64,000 nucleotides of DNA from Mycobacterium sp. (GCF_002863225.1 NZ_PKEK01000099.1:45095-109094); one strand, 5' to 3'; counted from the stretch's first letter, positions 10,507 to 19,456 are shown. Notes: a model not told the origin generated them from the sequence alone. Numbers and translations are program-made.

Positions 10507-11313
10507 CTACAGCCCGGCCATCGCCAGGAGACGCTCGGTCTCCGGACCCGTCACCAGCGCGGCGGCGAGTTCCGGCTCGGTCGGCCCGGTTCCGAACGAT
10601 GGGCAGTCCTTGGCCAGCAGGCACACTCCACACGCCGGTTTGCGGGCGTGGCAGACCCGGCGACCGTGAAAGATCACCCGGTGGCTCAGCAGGGTCCATT
10701 CCTTACGTTCGATGAGTTCGCCGATCGCACGCTCGACCTTCACCGGGTCCTCCTCCGCCGTCCAGCCCCACCGGCGGGCCAGGCGGCCGAAGTGAGTGTC
10801 GACAGTGATCCCGGGAACGTCGAACGCGTTGCCCAGGATGACGTTGGCGGTCTTGCGACCGACGCCGGGCAGCGTCACGAGCTCGTCCATGGTGCTCGGA
10901 AGTTCGCCGCCGAATCGTTCGATCAACGCCTGGCCGAGCCCGATCAGCGAGGTCGCCTTATTGTGAAAAAAGCCGGTCGGACGAATGAGTGCCTCGAGCT
11001 CTTCACGGTCCGCCTGCGCATAGTCCACTGCAGTCCGGTAACGGACGAACAGCGCTGGCGTAGTGAGATTTACCCTCTTGTCCGTGCTCTGTGCCGACAG
11101 GATGGTGGCCACTGCCAACTCCAGCGGCGTGGTGAAGTCCAGTTCGCAGTGGGCATCGGGAAACGCCTGTGCCAGTTCGCGATTCATGCGACGTGCCCGA
11201 CGCACCAACCCGGTCCGGGTCTCCGACGCGAAGCGGCGGGCAACGGCCGCGGAGGGACCCGTTTGACCTTTTGCACCCTTGGCGGCGGCGCGAGAAGGTT
11301 TACCCATTGTCAC
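10507..11313 (-). CDS. nth: Endonuclease III (DNA glycosylase/AP lyase)
   Basis: 268 residues. The helix-hairpin-helix LPGVGRKTANVIL carries the catalytic lysine (about 154), VDTHFGRLARR carries the catalytic aspartate (about 172), and the C-terminal cluster C-x6-C-x2-C-x5-C (Cys222, 229, 232, 238) binds a 4Fe-4S cluster. It excises oxidised pyrimidines in base excision repair. GTG 11313 or ATG 11307 could be the start. The first about 28 residues are a basic, Ala-rich extension not expected in the core family. From memory, Rv3674c. It lies six bases upstream of the thioredoxin-like gene on the same strand. Confidence 0.95.
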   Translation of the reverse strand: MTMGKPSRAAAKGAKGQTGPSAAVARRFASETRTGLVRRARRMNRELAQAFPDAHCELDFTTPLELAVATILSAQSTDKRVNLTTPALFVRYRTAVDYAQADREELEALIRPTGFFHNKATSLIGLGQALIERFGGELPSTMDELVTLPGVGRKTANVILGNAFDVPGITVDTHFGRLARRWGWTAEEDPVKVERAIGELIERKEWTLLSHRVIFHGRRVCHARKPACGVCLLAKDCPSFGTGPTEPELAAALVTGPETERLLAMAGL

Positions 11314-11363
11314 CTCGACAGAGTACTAATTCGTGATCCCGCTGAGACCTTAGCCGTGTTTAC

Positions 11364-11753
11364 TTGCTGCTTGTGTCCTGGTTGCTAGTTGCATTCACCC
11401 CGGGGTTGCTAATGCTGGCAACTTTCGGGCTGCAAAGGCTTGAAGCGGGCTTGGAGAAAGACACAGTTAGCGCAACTGATGTCGCCGAATTTCTCGAGCA
11501 GGCCGAGCCTATAGATGTGCGCACATTGGCCCAGGAGGGAATGCCTGAGGCGCTGGACGGTTTGCACCGCCGGATCGGCCACGGCGCCGGTGCGGCGCCC
11601 TATCTACCCAGCCGCGACGACCCACCCACGGATCAGTTGCTGGTGGCCGCCATTGCTTTGGCCGCGAATCAACACGGCTCGTCTCGGCGGCAGCATGAGC
11701 ATTCCCAAGCCAATCGGCAATTTGGGCCGCGTCAGCATGCCAATCGTGTGTAG
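11364..11753 (+). CDS. Small membrane protein of unknown function
   Basis: 129 residues from a TTG at 11364; a GTG at 11373 is also possible. The first about 25 residues are a membrane helix (VSWLLVAFTPGLLMLATFGL). An acidic region follows (ATDVAEFLEQAEPIDVRTLA), then a His/Gln-rich tail (GSSRRQHEHSQANRQ). No family is recognised. Position between nth and crp matches Rv3675, which I recall as a possible membrane protein with a similar DVAEFLEQ region. It is divergent from nth by 50 bases. Function unknown. Confidence 0.72.
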   Translation: MLLVSWLLVAFTPGLLMLATFGLQRLEAGLEKDTVSATDVAEFLEQAEPIDVRTLAQEGMPEALDGLHRRIGHGAGAAPYLPSRDDPPTDQLLVAAIALAANQHGSSRRQHEHSQANRQFGPRQHANRV

Positions 11754-11923
11754 CGTTGGCACGTCGAGTCGAGGCCGTAGCTCTAGACTTCGGATCGACC
11801 GGGAAACAAACCCGGGCGCTAGACCCGTCCGATGACGATGCGGGCCGCTGAATGGCGGCCCGAGGAGGAGTCGGGCAGATGACTCGCGCCGACACCTGTC
11901 ATTTGAATACCTAAAGGGGCAAC

Positions 11924-12598
11924 GTGGACGAGATCCTGGCGAGGGCCGGAATCTTCCAGGGGGTTGAACCGAGCGCCGTCGCAGCGCTGACCAAGCAGCT
12001 GCAACCCGTCGACTTCCCGCGCGGGCACACCGTTTTCGCGGAGGGCGAGCCGGGCGATCGGCTGTACATCATTATCACCGGCAAGGTGAAGATCGGCCGC
12101 CGTTCTCCGGACGGCAGAGAAAATCTGCTGACCATCATGGGTCCGTCCGACATGTTCGGTGAGCTGTCGATCTTCGACCCGGGGCCCCGGACCTCGAGCG
12201 CGACGACGATCACCGAGGTACGCGCGGTGTCGATGGACCGCGACGCGTTGCGGGCCTGGATCGCCGACCGCCCTGAGATCGCCGAACAGCTGCTGCGCGT
12301 GCTGGCCCGTCGGCTGCGGCGCACCAACAACAACCTCGCCGACCTGATCTTCACCGACGTGCCCGGTCGGGTCGCCAAGCAGCTGCTGCAGCTCGCCCAG
12401 CGGTTCGGCACTCAAGAGGGTGGCGCGATGCGGGTGACGCACGACCTGACTCAGGAAGAGATCGCCCAGCTGGTCGGCGCCTCCCGCGAGACGGTGAACA
12501 AGGCGCTGGCCGACTTCGCCCACCGCGGCTGGATTCGCCTGGAGGGCAAGAGCGTGCTGATCTCGGACTCCGAGCGGCTGGCGCGCCGAGCGAGGTAA
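11924..12598 (+). CDS. crp: cAMP receptor protein, global transcription factor (CRP/FNR family)
   Basis: 224 residues, the same length I recall for M. tuberculosis CRP (Rv3676). Residues 1-115 form the cyclic-nucleotide-binding beta-roll, including GELSIFDPGPRTSSATT as phosphate-binding cassette. A dimerisation helix follows, then a winged HTH at about 168-195 (TQEEIAQLVGASRETVNKAL). It binds cAMP and DNA and controls genes of carbon use and persistence. The GTG at 11924 is preceded by AAAGGGG. The 170 bases upstream hold its promoter; I saw no canonical TGTGA-N6-TCACA site there. A hairpin follows the gene. Confidence 0.97.
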   Translation: MDEILARAGIFQGVEPSAVAALTKQLQPVDFPRGHTVFAEGEPGDRLYIIITGKVKIGRRSPDGRENLLTIMGPSDMFGELSIFDPGPRTSSATTITEVRAVSMDRDALRAWIADRPEIAEQLLRVLARRLRRTNNNLADLIFTDVPGRVAKQLLQLAQRFGTQEGGAMRVTHDLTQEEIAQLVGASRETVNKALADFAHRGWIRLEGKSVLISDSERLARRAR

Positions 12599-12616
12599 GC
12601 GCCTGCCGCGAAACAG

Positions 12617-12657
12617 AAGCCACGGTCGCGGTTTCGCGGCGATCGCAACCCTGGCTT
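12617..12657. terminator. Hairpin between convergent crp and metallo-hydrolase genes
   Basis: Arms AAGCCACGGTCGCG and CGCAACCCTGGCTT pair at 12 of 14 positions around a 13-base loop. It lacks a U-tract on either strand, as is common for mycobacterial intrinsic terminators. Its position between two convergent stops suggests two-way termination. Confidence 0.5.
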
Positions 12658-12680
12658 AGGTTTCGCGCCAGCGCCGAGAA

Positions 12681-13472
12681 CTAGCGCCGCAGATAGTCCA
12701 GCTGGGCCTTGACCGACCACTCGGCGACGTCCCACAGCTCCTTGTCGACGTCGACGTAGACGTACTCGACGACTTGGCGGGTGGTGGCGTCCTCGCCCAG
12801 AGTGCGCAACGCGGACCGGATCTGGTCGAGCCGTTGTTCGCGATGCGCAAGGTACTCCTGCGCAACCGCTTCGATGTCGGGCAGGTCGGGACCATGGCCG
12901 GGCAGGACAGTGCGCCGGCCGAGCCCGCGGAGCCGTTCCAGCGACGCCAGGTAGTCGGCCAGGCTCCCGTCTTCGTTGTCAATGACGGTGGTTCCGCGGC
13001 CCAACACGGTGTCCGCAGTCAGCACCGCGTCGTCGAGGACGAAAGACAACGAGTCGGCGGTGTGGCCCGGCGTCGCCCACACGGTGATCCGCACTCCCGC
13101 GGCGTCGATCACTTCACCGTCGGTCAGCTCGGCGGACAGTCCGCGCAGGAATCCGCTGCCGGCCGAACGCACCGGGGCACCGGTCAGGTCCACCAGTTTG
13201 TCGATCGCATCGGTGTGGTCGCCGTGCCGGTGGCTGATCAGCACCAGCGCGATGCGCCCCACACCGGCAAGGGCGGCGATGTGCTCGTCGTCGTCGGGTC
13301 CGGGGTCGACGACGACAACGTCGTCGCTGCCCGGAGCGCGCAGCACCCAGGTGTTGGTTCCGTCGAGCGTCATCTTGCCCGGGTTGTTCGCCAGCAACAC
13401 CGATGCGGTGGTCGTCACCGGTCGCAACCGCCCGTAGGCCGGATGCTGCAGCGTGTCAGGGGCGCCCGTCAT
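12681..13472 (-). CDS. Metallo-beta-lactamase-fold hydrolase (LACTB2-like)
   Basis: 263 residues. The metal-binding motif HRHGDH (His81, His83, Asp85, His86) is followed by ATPGHTADS, LTADTVLG and LPGHGPDL, the other ligands of the MBL fold. A C-terminal helical winged region (TTRQVVEYVYVDVDKELWDVAEWS) resembles the LACTB2/RNase Z-like family tail. It probably hydrolyses a thioester or RNA phosphodiester; the substrate is not readable from sequence. Six bases separate it from the RidA gene upstream on the same strand. From memory, Rv3677c. Confidence 0.88.
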   Translation of the reverse strand: MTGAPDTLQHPAYGRLRPVTTTASVLLANNPGKMTLDGTNTWVLRAPGSDDVVVVDPGPDDDEHIAALAGVGRIALVLISHRHGDHTDAIDKLVDLTGAPVRSAGSGFLRGLSAELTDGEVIDAAGVRITVWATPGHTADSLSFVLDDAVLTADTVLGRGTTVIDNEDGSLADYLASLERLRGLGRRTVLPGHGPDLPDIEAVAQEYLAHREQRLDQIRSALRTLGEDATTRQVVEYVYVDVDKELWDVAEWSVKAQLDYLRR

Positions 13473-13478
13473 CGGCCG

Positions 13479-13934
13479 CTAGCCGACCTCGACCACCAGC
13501 TCGACCTCGACCGGGGCATCCAGCGGGAGTTCCGCGACACCGACCGCCGAGCGGGCATGGATGCCGGCATCGCCGAACACCTCGGCCAGCAGATCCGAGG
13601 CGCCGTTGACCACGCCGGGCTGGGCGTTGAAACCGGCAGCGGACGCAACGAATCCGGTCACCTTGACCACCTTGGTCACCGAGTCGATACCCACCAGCGC
13701 GTCGATGGCCGCCAAAGCGTTCAGTGCAGAAATCCGGGCGAGTTCATTGCCCTGTTCGGCCGTGACATCCGCACCCACCTTGCCGGCTTGGACGAGCTTT
13801 CCCTCGTGGACCGGCAGCTGGCCAGAGGTATAGACAAGGTTGCCGCTACGGACGGCCGGCACGTAGGAGCCCAACGGCTTCACCACGACCGGCAACTCGA
13901 TACCGAGCTCGGCAAGCTTGGCGGAAGCGGTCAT
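13479..13934 (-). CDS. RidA family protein (YjgF/UK114-like)
   Basis: 151 residues of the RidA fold, with GNLVYTSGQLPV near the N-terminus and a C-terminal APVEVELVVEV. It belongs to the RidA-related subgroup of about 150 residues that differs from archetypal RidA (about 130 residues). The archetypal C-terminal arginine that binds imine substrates is not evident, so deaminase activity is uncertain. The ATG at 13934 overlaps the stop of a 53-residue gene by four bases (ATGA). From memory, Rv3678c. Confidence 0.87.
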   Translation of the reverse strand: MTASAKLAELGIELPVVVKPLGSYVPAVRSGNLVYTSGQLPVHEGKLVQAGKVGADVTAEQGNELARISALNALAAIDALVGIDSVTKVVKVTGFVASAAGFNAQPGVVNGASDLLAEVFGDAGIHARSAVGVAELPLDAPVEVELVVEVG

Positions 13935-14092
13935 TTCGGCCGTTTCAGATACGCGACGTGCTGCTCCCCGGTCGGGCCCTGCAGCACGGAGACCAGCTCC
14001 CAACCGTCGGCACCCCACTGGTCGAGGATCTGCTTGGTGGCGTGGGTCAACAGCGGGACTGTTGCGTATTCCCAGGTGGTGGGTTGGCTCAT
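13931..14092 (-). CDS. 53-residue DUF4177-type small protein
   Basis: The minus strand from ATG 14092 to TGA 13931 encodes 53 residues: MSQPTTWEYATVPLLTHATK, then a region ending WGADGWELVSVLQG and a Lys/Arg-rich end. The pattern of WEY near the start followed by GADGWELV is the signature of DUF4177 proteins, small alpha-beta domains of unknown role. The stop overlaps the RidA start as ATGA, which supports real translation. From memory M. tuberculosis has a matching annotated small gene, Rv3678A. Confidence 0.85.
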   Translation of the reverse strand: MSQPTTWEYATVPLLTHATKQILDQWGADGWELVSVLQGPTGEQHVAYLKRPK

Positions 14093-14184
14093 ATCCCGAG
14101 CTTATCGGCAGCGCCGCCCAGACCCGAGGCGCCCTTGTGCGGAGCAAACCGAGGAGGAGCTGGGCCAATGGTTAGCATGCAAGG

Positions 14185-15207
14185 GTGGGGACCACATCGA
14201 GCGGTGGCAGCAACGTCGGCTGGCCATCGCGATTGTCGAAGACTCGTCTGCATTTCGTGACCGGCAAGGGCGGGACCGGCAAATCGACGGTCGCCGCCGC
14301 GCTGGCGCTGACCCTCGCCTCGGGTGGACGCAAGGTGCTGCTCGTCGAAGTCGAAGGGCGCCAAGGCATTGCGCAGCTCTTCGATGTGCCGCCGCTGCCC
14401 TACAAGGAACTCAAGATCGCCAGCGCGGAGCGGGGCGGTCAGGTCAACGCGCTGGCAATCGACATCGAGGCCGCGTTCCTGGAATACCTGGACATGTTCT
14501 ACAACCTCGGCATCGCCGGTAAGGCGATGCGCCGGGTGGGGGCGATCGAATTTGCCACGACGATCGCGCCGGGCCTGCGTGACGTCCTGCTCACCGGCAA
14601 GATCAAGGAAGCCGTGATCCGGGTGGACAAGGGTGCCAAGTCCCCGGTCTACGACGCGATCGTCGTCGACGCACCGCCCACCGGTCGCATCGCCCGTTTC
14701 CTGGACGTCACCCGGGCCGTCTCCGACCTCGCCAAAGGCGGACCGGTCTACTCGCAGGCCGAGGGCGTGGTCAAGATCCTGCACTCCGATCAGACCGCGA
14801 TCCACCTCGTCACGCTGCTCGAGGCGCTGCCGATGCAGGAGACCAAAGAGGCCATCGACGAGTTGCAGGGGCTGGGTCTGCCGATCGGGTCGGTGATCGT
14901 CAACCGCAACATCCCGGCTTATCTGCAATCCGACGACCTGACCAAGGCCGCCGAAGGCGACATCGACGCCGAAGAGGTGCGAGCCGGCCTGGCCGCCGCC
15001 GGAATCAAAATCGGCGACGAGGATTTCGCCGGCCTGCTGACCGAGACCATCCAGCACGCCACCCGGATCACCGCTCGGGCATCGACCGCCGAGCAGCTCG
15101 ACGAGCTGAAGGTGCCACGCCTGGAACTGCCGACCATCGCCGACGGCGTCGACCTGGGCAGCCTCTACGAGCTGTCGGAAGCGCTTGGCCAGCAAGGAGT
15201 TCGATGA
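14185..15207 (+). CDS. ArsA/Get3-family ATPase, first of a pair
   Basis: 340 residues. A P-loop with a deviant Walker A (VTGKGGTGKST, about residue 25) and the switch motif DAPPTGR place it in the ArsA/GET3 branch of SIMIBI ATPases. There is no visible CxxC zinc site or arsenite-binding cysteine set, so arsenic transport is unlikely. It is followed by a second ArsA homologue overlapping by four bases (ATGA), suggesting a heterodimer. From memory, Rv3679, and the M. tuberculosis pair was reported to form a complex. Start GTG 14185 matches the expected N-terminus. Confidence 0.9.
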   Translation: MGTTSSGGSNVGWPSRLSKTRLHFVTGKGGTGKSTVAAALALTLASGGRKVLLVEVEGRQGIAQLFDVPPLPYKELKIASAERGGQVNALAIDIEAAFLEYLDMFYNLGIAGKAMRRVGAIEFATTIAPGLRDVLLTGKIKEAVIRVDKGAKSPVYDAIVVDAPPTGRIARFLDVTRAVSDLAKGGPVYSQAEGVVKILHSDQTAIHLVTLLEALPMQETKEAIDELQGLGLPIGSVIVNRNIPAYLQSDDLTKAAEGDIDAEEVRAGLAAAGIKIGDEDFAGLLTETIQHATRITARASTAEQLDELKVPRLELPTIADGVDLGSLYELSEALGQQGVR

Positions 15208-16337
15208 GCACCACACCGCCCGCCCTGGACATCGCCGGCATCCTGTCCGACACCACCAACCGTGTCATTGTGTGCTGCGGCGCGGGCGGGGTCGGTAAGA
15301 CCACCACCGCCGCGGCCATGGCACTGCGCGCCGCGGAGTACGGCCGCACCGTGGTGGTTCTGACGATCGACCCGGCCAAGCGACTGGCGCAGGCGCTGGG
15401 CATCAGCGACCTGGGCAACACTCCGCAGCGCGTGCCGCTCGCCCCGGAGGTGCCCGGCGAGTTGTTCGCGATGATGCTCGACATGCGACGCACCTTCGAC
15501 GAGATGGTGGTGCAGTACTCGGGACCTGATCGCGCACAAGCGATTCTGGACAACCAGTTCTACCAAACGGTCGCCACCTCCCTGGCCGGCACGCAGGAGT
15601 ACATGGCGATGGAGAAGCTCGGCCAGTTGCTGGCCGAGGACCGCTGGGATCTGGTCGTGGTGGACACTCCGCCGTCGCGCAACGCACTGGACTTCCTCGA
15701 CGCACCCAAGCGGCTCGGCAGCTTCATGGACTCCCGGCTGTGGAAATTGCTGCTGGGCCCCGGCCGCGGGATCGGCCGGTTGGTCACCGGGGCGGTGGGC
15801 CTGGCGATGAAGGCGCTGTCGACCGTCCTCGGCTCGCAGATGCTCGGCGACGCGGCAAGTTTCGTGCAATCCCTGGATGCGACGTTCGGCGGTTTCCGGG
15901 AGAAGGCCGACCGCACCTACTCGTTGCTCAAGCGGCGCGGCACGCAATTCGTGGTGGTGTCGGCCGCGGCGCCGGACGCGCTACGCGAGGCGTCGTTCTT
16001 CGTGGACCGGCTGTCGGAGGAGAAGATGCCGTTGGCCGGGCTCGTCCTGAACCGCACGCACCCGTTGCTGTGTTCGCTGCCGGTCGAACGCGCGATCGAC
16101 GGCGCCGAAACTTTCGAAAGCGACGGCGCCAACGCTTTGACCAAGGCCGTCTTACAGATTCACGCCGACCGTGCGTCGACGTCGAAGCGGGAGATCAGAC
16201 TGCTGTCGCGGTTTACCGGTGCCAACCCCCACGTCGCGATTGTCGGGGTTCCCTCGCTACCGTTCGACGTCTCCGACTTGGAGGCACTGCGCGCGATCGC
16301 CGATCAGATGACGTCGGCTTCCGCGGCGACCGCCTGA
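15204..16337 (+). CDS. ArsA/Get3-family ATPase, second of a pair
   Basis: 377 residues with Walker A CCGAGGVGKTTTAAAMA near residue 26, VLTIDPAKRLAQALG and VVDTPPSRNALDFLDAP, all typical of ArsA/Get3. Its ATG at 15204 overlaps the stop of the first ATPase. The central stretch FMDSRLWKLLLGPG and the hydrophobic VTGAVGLAMKALSTVLG could be a client- or membrane-facing segment, by analogy with Get3. From memory, Rv3680. Together the pair may target membrane proteins or act in stress survival; this is inference. Confidence 0.9.
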   Translation: MSTTPPALDIAGILSDTTNRVIVCCGAGGVGKTTTAAAMALRAAEYGRTVVVLTIDPAKRLAQALGISDLGNTPQRVPLAPEVPGELFAMMLDMRRTFDEMVVQYSGPDRAQAILDNQFYQTVATSLAGTQEYMAMEKLGQLLAEDRWDLVVVDTPPSRNALDFLDAPKRLGSFMDSRLWKLLLGPGRGIGRLVTGAVGLAMKALSTVLGSQMLGDAASFVQSLDATFGGFREKADRTYSLLKRRGTQFVVVSAAAPDALREASFFVDRLSEEKMPLAGLVLNRTHPLLCSLPVERAIDGAETFESDGANALTKAVLQIHADRASTSKREIRLLSRFTGANPHVAIVGVPSLPFDVSDLEALRAIADQMTSASAATA

Positions 16338-16350
16338 GAGAGCGTCCTGA

Positions 16351-16704
16351 CTAGCCGACGCTGCGGTGCTTGCGCTGGGTGCTGAAGAACTCAGCCCAGG
16401 ACACCACCTCGGGGTGCTGCTTGAGTAGCGCACGCCGCTGACGCTCGGTCATCCCACCCCAGACGCCGAACTCCACCCGGTTGTCCAACGCGTCGGCACC
16501 GCATTCCAGCATCACCGGGCAGTGCCGACAGATGACCGCGGCCTTGCGCTGCGCGGCCCCCCGCACAAACAGTTCGTCAGGATCAGCGGCCCGGCACAGC
16601 GCCTTCGACACCCAGGTGATTCTCGACTCCGCTTCCGCGCCGTAAAGGACGGCGTTAGTCGGTGCTGCGACTGTCTTCCGCGGAGCGGTCCGTATAGCTG
16701 ACAC
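16351..16704 (-). CDS. whiB4: WhiB-family iron-sulfur redox regulator WhiB4
   Basis: 117 residues from GTG 16704. Four cysteines (37, 59, 62, 68; C-x21-C-x2-C-x5-C) bind a 4Fe-4S cluster, and EFGVWGGMTERQRRALLK is the Wbl G[VI]WGG turn plus basic DNA-binding tail. WhiB4 senses oxygen and NO and controls antioxidant genes in M. tuberculosis (Rv3681c). The GTG is chosen because AAGGGG lies eight bases upstream and the length matches the family; a longer frame to ATG 16782 would add 26 residues. It is convergent with the ArsA pair and divergent from ponA2. Confidence 0.93.
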   Translation of the reverse strand: MSAIRTAPRKTVAAPTNAVLYGAEAESRITWVSKALCRAADPDELFVRGAAQRKAAVICRHCPVMLECGADALDNRVEFGVWGGMTERQRRALLKQHPEVVSWAEFFSTQRKHRSVG

Positions 16705-17041
16705 CAGCGATTCCCCTTCGCTAATAGCCACCCGGTGTGGCGTGCAATGCATGATCCAGATTCCCGATGCGACCTGTGCCACACTGCGCTGCTCGGTGTT
16801 ACCTGTATCTCATTGTGTGGATAAGCTACGTGGTCAGATACCAATTACGCAACATTCTGAAGACGCTTTTTTGGGACGACCGTGCAGTCCGATCATGAAA
16901 AGCCGCCAATGGCCGGGGAATGAAGCCGTTAACAGCGGCCTGAGCTGCGACTGAGAGAAACCTGAGGTGGCGTGCCGGCGGAAAAGGTTTCCGCCAACCA
17001 CGCGCGAAGGTGTCCGCCGCAGCGCCGCTAGTGTAGTAGCC
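16705..17041. promoter_or_regulatory. 337-bp divergent control region between whiB4 and ponA2
   Basis: No ORF on either strand has gene-like features. The region must hold the promoters of both genes. Visible structure: a perfect hairpin at 16977-16995 (GGCGGAAA and TTTCCGCC around AGG), about 47 bases before the ponA2 ATG, and a T-run at 16868-16873. The sequence just before the ponA2 ATG (CTAGTGTAGTAGCC) contains TAGTGT, a weak -10-like element, so a short or absent leader is possible. Base composition is more AT-rich between about 16800 and 16875. Confidence 0.5.
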
Positions 17042-19456
17042 ATGTCGGAGCGCCCCGCGGCTGCGGTCACCATCGCCAAGCTCGCCGGCTGTTGCCTGCT
17101 CGCCAGCGTCATCCTCGCTGCTCTGATGTTCCCGGTCGCCGGTGGCGTCGGGCTGATGTCCAACCGCGCGTCCGAGGTCGTCGGCAACGCGTCGGCGCAG
17201 CTCCTCGAGGGCGACGTACCGGCGGTGACCACAATGGTGGACGCCAAGGGCAACACGATCGCGTGGCTCTACTCGCAACGCCGATTCGAGGTGCCGAGCG
17301 ACAAGATCGCCAACACCATGAAGCTGGCCATCGTGTCGATCGAGGACAAGCGCTTCGCCGAGCACAACGGCGTCGACTGGAAGGGCACCCTGACCGGGCT
17401 GGCCGGCTACGCCTCGGGCGACGCCGACACTCGCGGCGGCTCGACGCTCGAGCAGCAGTACGTGAAGAACTACCAGTTGCTGGTGATCGCCCAGACCGAC
17501 GCCGAGAAGCGGGCGGCCATCGAGACCACCCCGGCCCGCAAGCTGCGTGAAATCCGGATGGCCCTCACCCTGGACAAGACCTTCACCAAACCCGAGATCC
17601 TGACCCGCTACCTGAACCTGGTGTCGTTCGGCAACAACGCATTCGGCGTTCAGGACGCCGCACAGACCTATTTCGGCATCAACGCCACGGATCTGAACTG
17701 GCAGCAGGCCGCGCTGCTGGCCGGCATGGTCCAGTCGACCAGCGCGCTCAACCCCTACACCAACCCGGACGGCGCACTGGCCCGGCGAAACCTGGTGCTC
17801 GACACCATGATTCAGAACGTTCCCAATGAGGCCGACGCGATCCGCGCCGCCAAGGCCGAGCCGTTGGGCATTCTGCCGCAGCCCAAAGAGTTGCCGCGCG
17901 GCTGCATTGCCGCCGGTGACCGCGCCTTCTACTGCGACTACGTTCAGGCCTACCTGGCCCGGGCCGGCATCAGCAAAGAGCAGCTCGCCCGCGGTGGTTA
18001 CCTGATTCGCACCAACCTCGATCCCGAAGTGCAGGAGCCGGTCAAGCACGCGGTCGACACCTACGCCAGCCCGACCCTCGACGGCATCGCCAGCGTGATG
18101 AGCGTGATCCGGCCGGGGAAGAGCTCGCACAAGGTCGTCGCGATGGCCAGTAACCGCACCTACGGGCTGAACACCGAGGCCGGCGAGACCATGCGGTCGC
18201 AGCCGTTCTCACTCGTCGGCGACGGCGCGGGCTCGATCTTCAAGATCTTCACCACGGCGGCCGCCATGCAGATGGGCATGGGCATCAACACCAACCTCGA
18301 CGTGCCGGCCCGGTTCCAGACCAAGGGCATGGGAAACGGTGGCGCCAAGGGCTGTCCCAAGGAAACCTGGTGCGTCGTCAACGCCGGCAACTACCGCGGT
18401 TCGATGAACGTCACCGACGCCCTGGCCACCTCGCCGAACACGGCGTTCGCCCGGCTGATCCAGCTGGTGGGGGTGCAGCGCACGGTCGACATGGCGGTCA
18501 AGCTCGGGCTGAGGTCCTACGCCGAGCCGGGCAGCGCCCGCGACTACGACCCGGAGAGCAACGAGAGCCTGGCCGACTTCATCAAGCGGCAGAACATCGG
18601 CTCGTTCACGCTGGGCCCGTTCGAACTCAACGCGCTGGAACTGTCCAATGTCGCGGCGACGCTGTCCTCCGGCGGCATGTGGTGCCCGCCCAACCCCATC
18701 GACAAGTTGATCGACCGCAACGGCAACCAGGTGGCCGTCACCACCGAGGCGTGCGAGCAGGTGGTGCCGCCGGGGCTGGCCAACACGCTGGCCAACGCGA
18801 TGAGCAAGGACGCGCTCGGCGGCGGCACCGCGGCCGGATCGGCCGGAGCGGCCGGCTGGAACCTGCCGGTGTCGGGAAAGACCGGCACCACGGAGGCGCA
18901 CCGGTCGTCGGGCTTCGTCGGTTTCACCAACCAGTACGCGGCGGCCAACTACATCTACGACGACTCCACGTCCCCGTCGGATCTGTGCTCGTCACCGTTG
19001 CGACGCTGCGGCGACGGCAATCTCTACGGCGGTAACGAGCCGGCACGCACGTGGTTCACCGCGATGAAGCCGATCGCCACGCTGTTCGGTGAGGTGAAGC
19101 TGCCCCCCACCGACCGGGAGTACGTCGAGGGCGGCCCGGGATCTCGGGTGCCGAGCGTCGCGGGTCTGGATGTCGAGGCGGCCAAGACGCGCCTGAAGGA
19201 ATCGGGCTTCCAGGTCTCGGAGCAACCCGCGTCCGTCAACAGCAGTGCCAAGTACGGCGAGGTGGTCGGAACGTCGCCGAACGGGCAGACCATTCCGGGC
19301 GCCGTCATCACCATTCAGACCAGCAACGGCATTCCGCCGGCCCCGCCCCCGCCGCCGGATGGCTTCCCGCCCGCGCCGGTGGGCTCGCAGGTGATCGAGA
19401 TTCCGGGTCTGCCGCCGATCACCATCCCCATCCTGGCGCCGCCACCGCCTCCCTAG
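17042..19456 (+). CDS. ponA2: Bifunctional class A penicillin-binding protein PonA2
   Basis: 804 residues: short cytoplasmic N-terminus, one membrane span (about 10-35), a GT51 glycosyltransferase domain with catalytic Glu101 in SIEDKRFAEHNG, a transpeptidase domain with SIFK (Ser398), SPN (464-466) and KTGTT (Lys613), then a PASTA domain (about 695-760) and a Pro-rich tail. It polymerises and crosslinks peptidoglycan and matters for stationary-phase and stress survival in mycobacteria. ATG 17042 matches the expected N-terminus; the frame is open from 16967. From memory, Rv3682. Confidence 0.96.
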   Translation: MSERPAAAVTIAKLAGCCLLASVILAALMFPVAGGVGLMSNRASEVVGNASAQLLEGDVPAVTTMVDAKGNTIAWLYSQRRFEVPSDKIANTMKLAIVSIEDKRFAEHNGVDWKGTLTGLAGYASGDADTRGGSTLEQQYVKNYQLLVIAQTDAEKRAAIETTPARKLREIRMALTLDKTFTKPEILTRYLNLVSFGNNAFGVQDAAQTYFGINATDLNWQQAALLAGMVQSTSALNPYTNPDGALARRNLVLDTMIQNVPNEADAIRAAKAEPLGILPQPKELPRGCIAAGDRAFYCDYVQAYLARAGISKEQLARGGYLIRTNLDPEVQEPVKHAVDTYASPTLDGIASVMSVIRPGKSSHKVVAMASNRTYGLNTEAGETMRSQPFSLVGDGAGSIFKIFTTAAAMQMGMGINTNLDVPARFQTKGMGNGGAKGCPKETWCVVNAGNYRGSMNVTDALATSPNTAFARLIQLVGVQRTVDMAVKLGLRSYAEPGSARDYDPESNESLADFIKRQNIGSFTLGPFELNALELSNVAATLSSGGMWCPPNPIDKLIDRNGNQVAVTTEACEQVVPPGLANTLANAMSKDALGGGTAAGSAGAAGWNLPVSGKTGTTEAHRSSGFVGFTNQYAAANYIYDDSTSPSDLCSSPLRRCGDGNLYGGNEPARTWFTAMKPIATLFGEVKLPPTDREYVEGGPGSRVPSVAGLDVEAAKTRLKESGFQVSEQPASVNSSAKYGEVVGTSPNGQTIPGAVITIQTSNGIPPAPPPPPDGFPPAPVGSQVIEIPGLPPITIPILAPPPPP

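Noticed and set aside
11879..11902. ATGAC...GTCAT upstream of crp as a CRP autoregulation site
   Set aside because: The half-sites are 14 bases apart and do not match TGTGA-N6-TCACA, so the similarity is probably chance.
12774..14522. 582-codon open frame on the plus strand across the metallo-hydrolase and RidA genes
   Set aside because: It is antisense to three genes with clear family motifs, has Arg/His/Gln-rich shadow composition and no recognisable domain. High GC creates long spurious frames.
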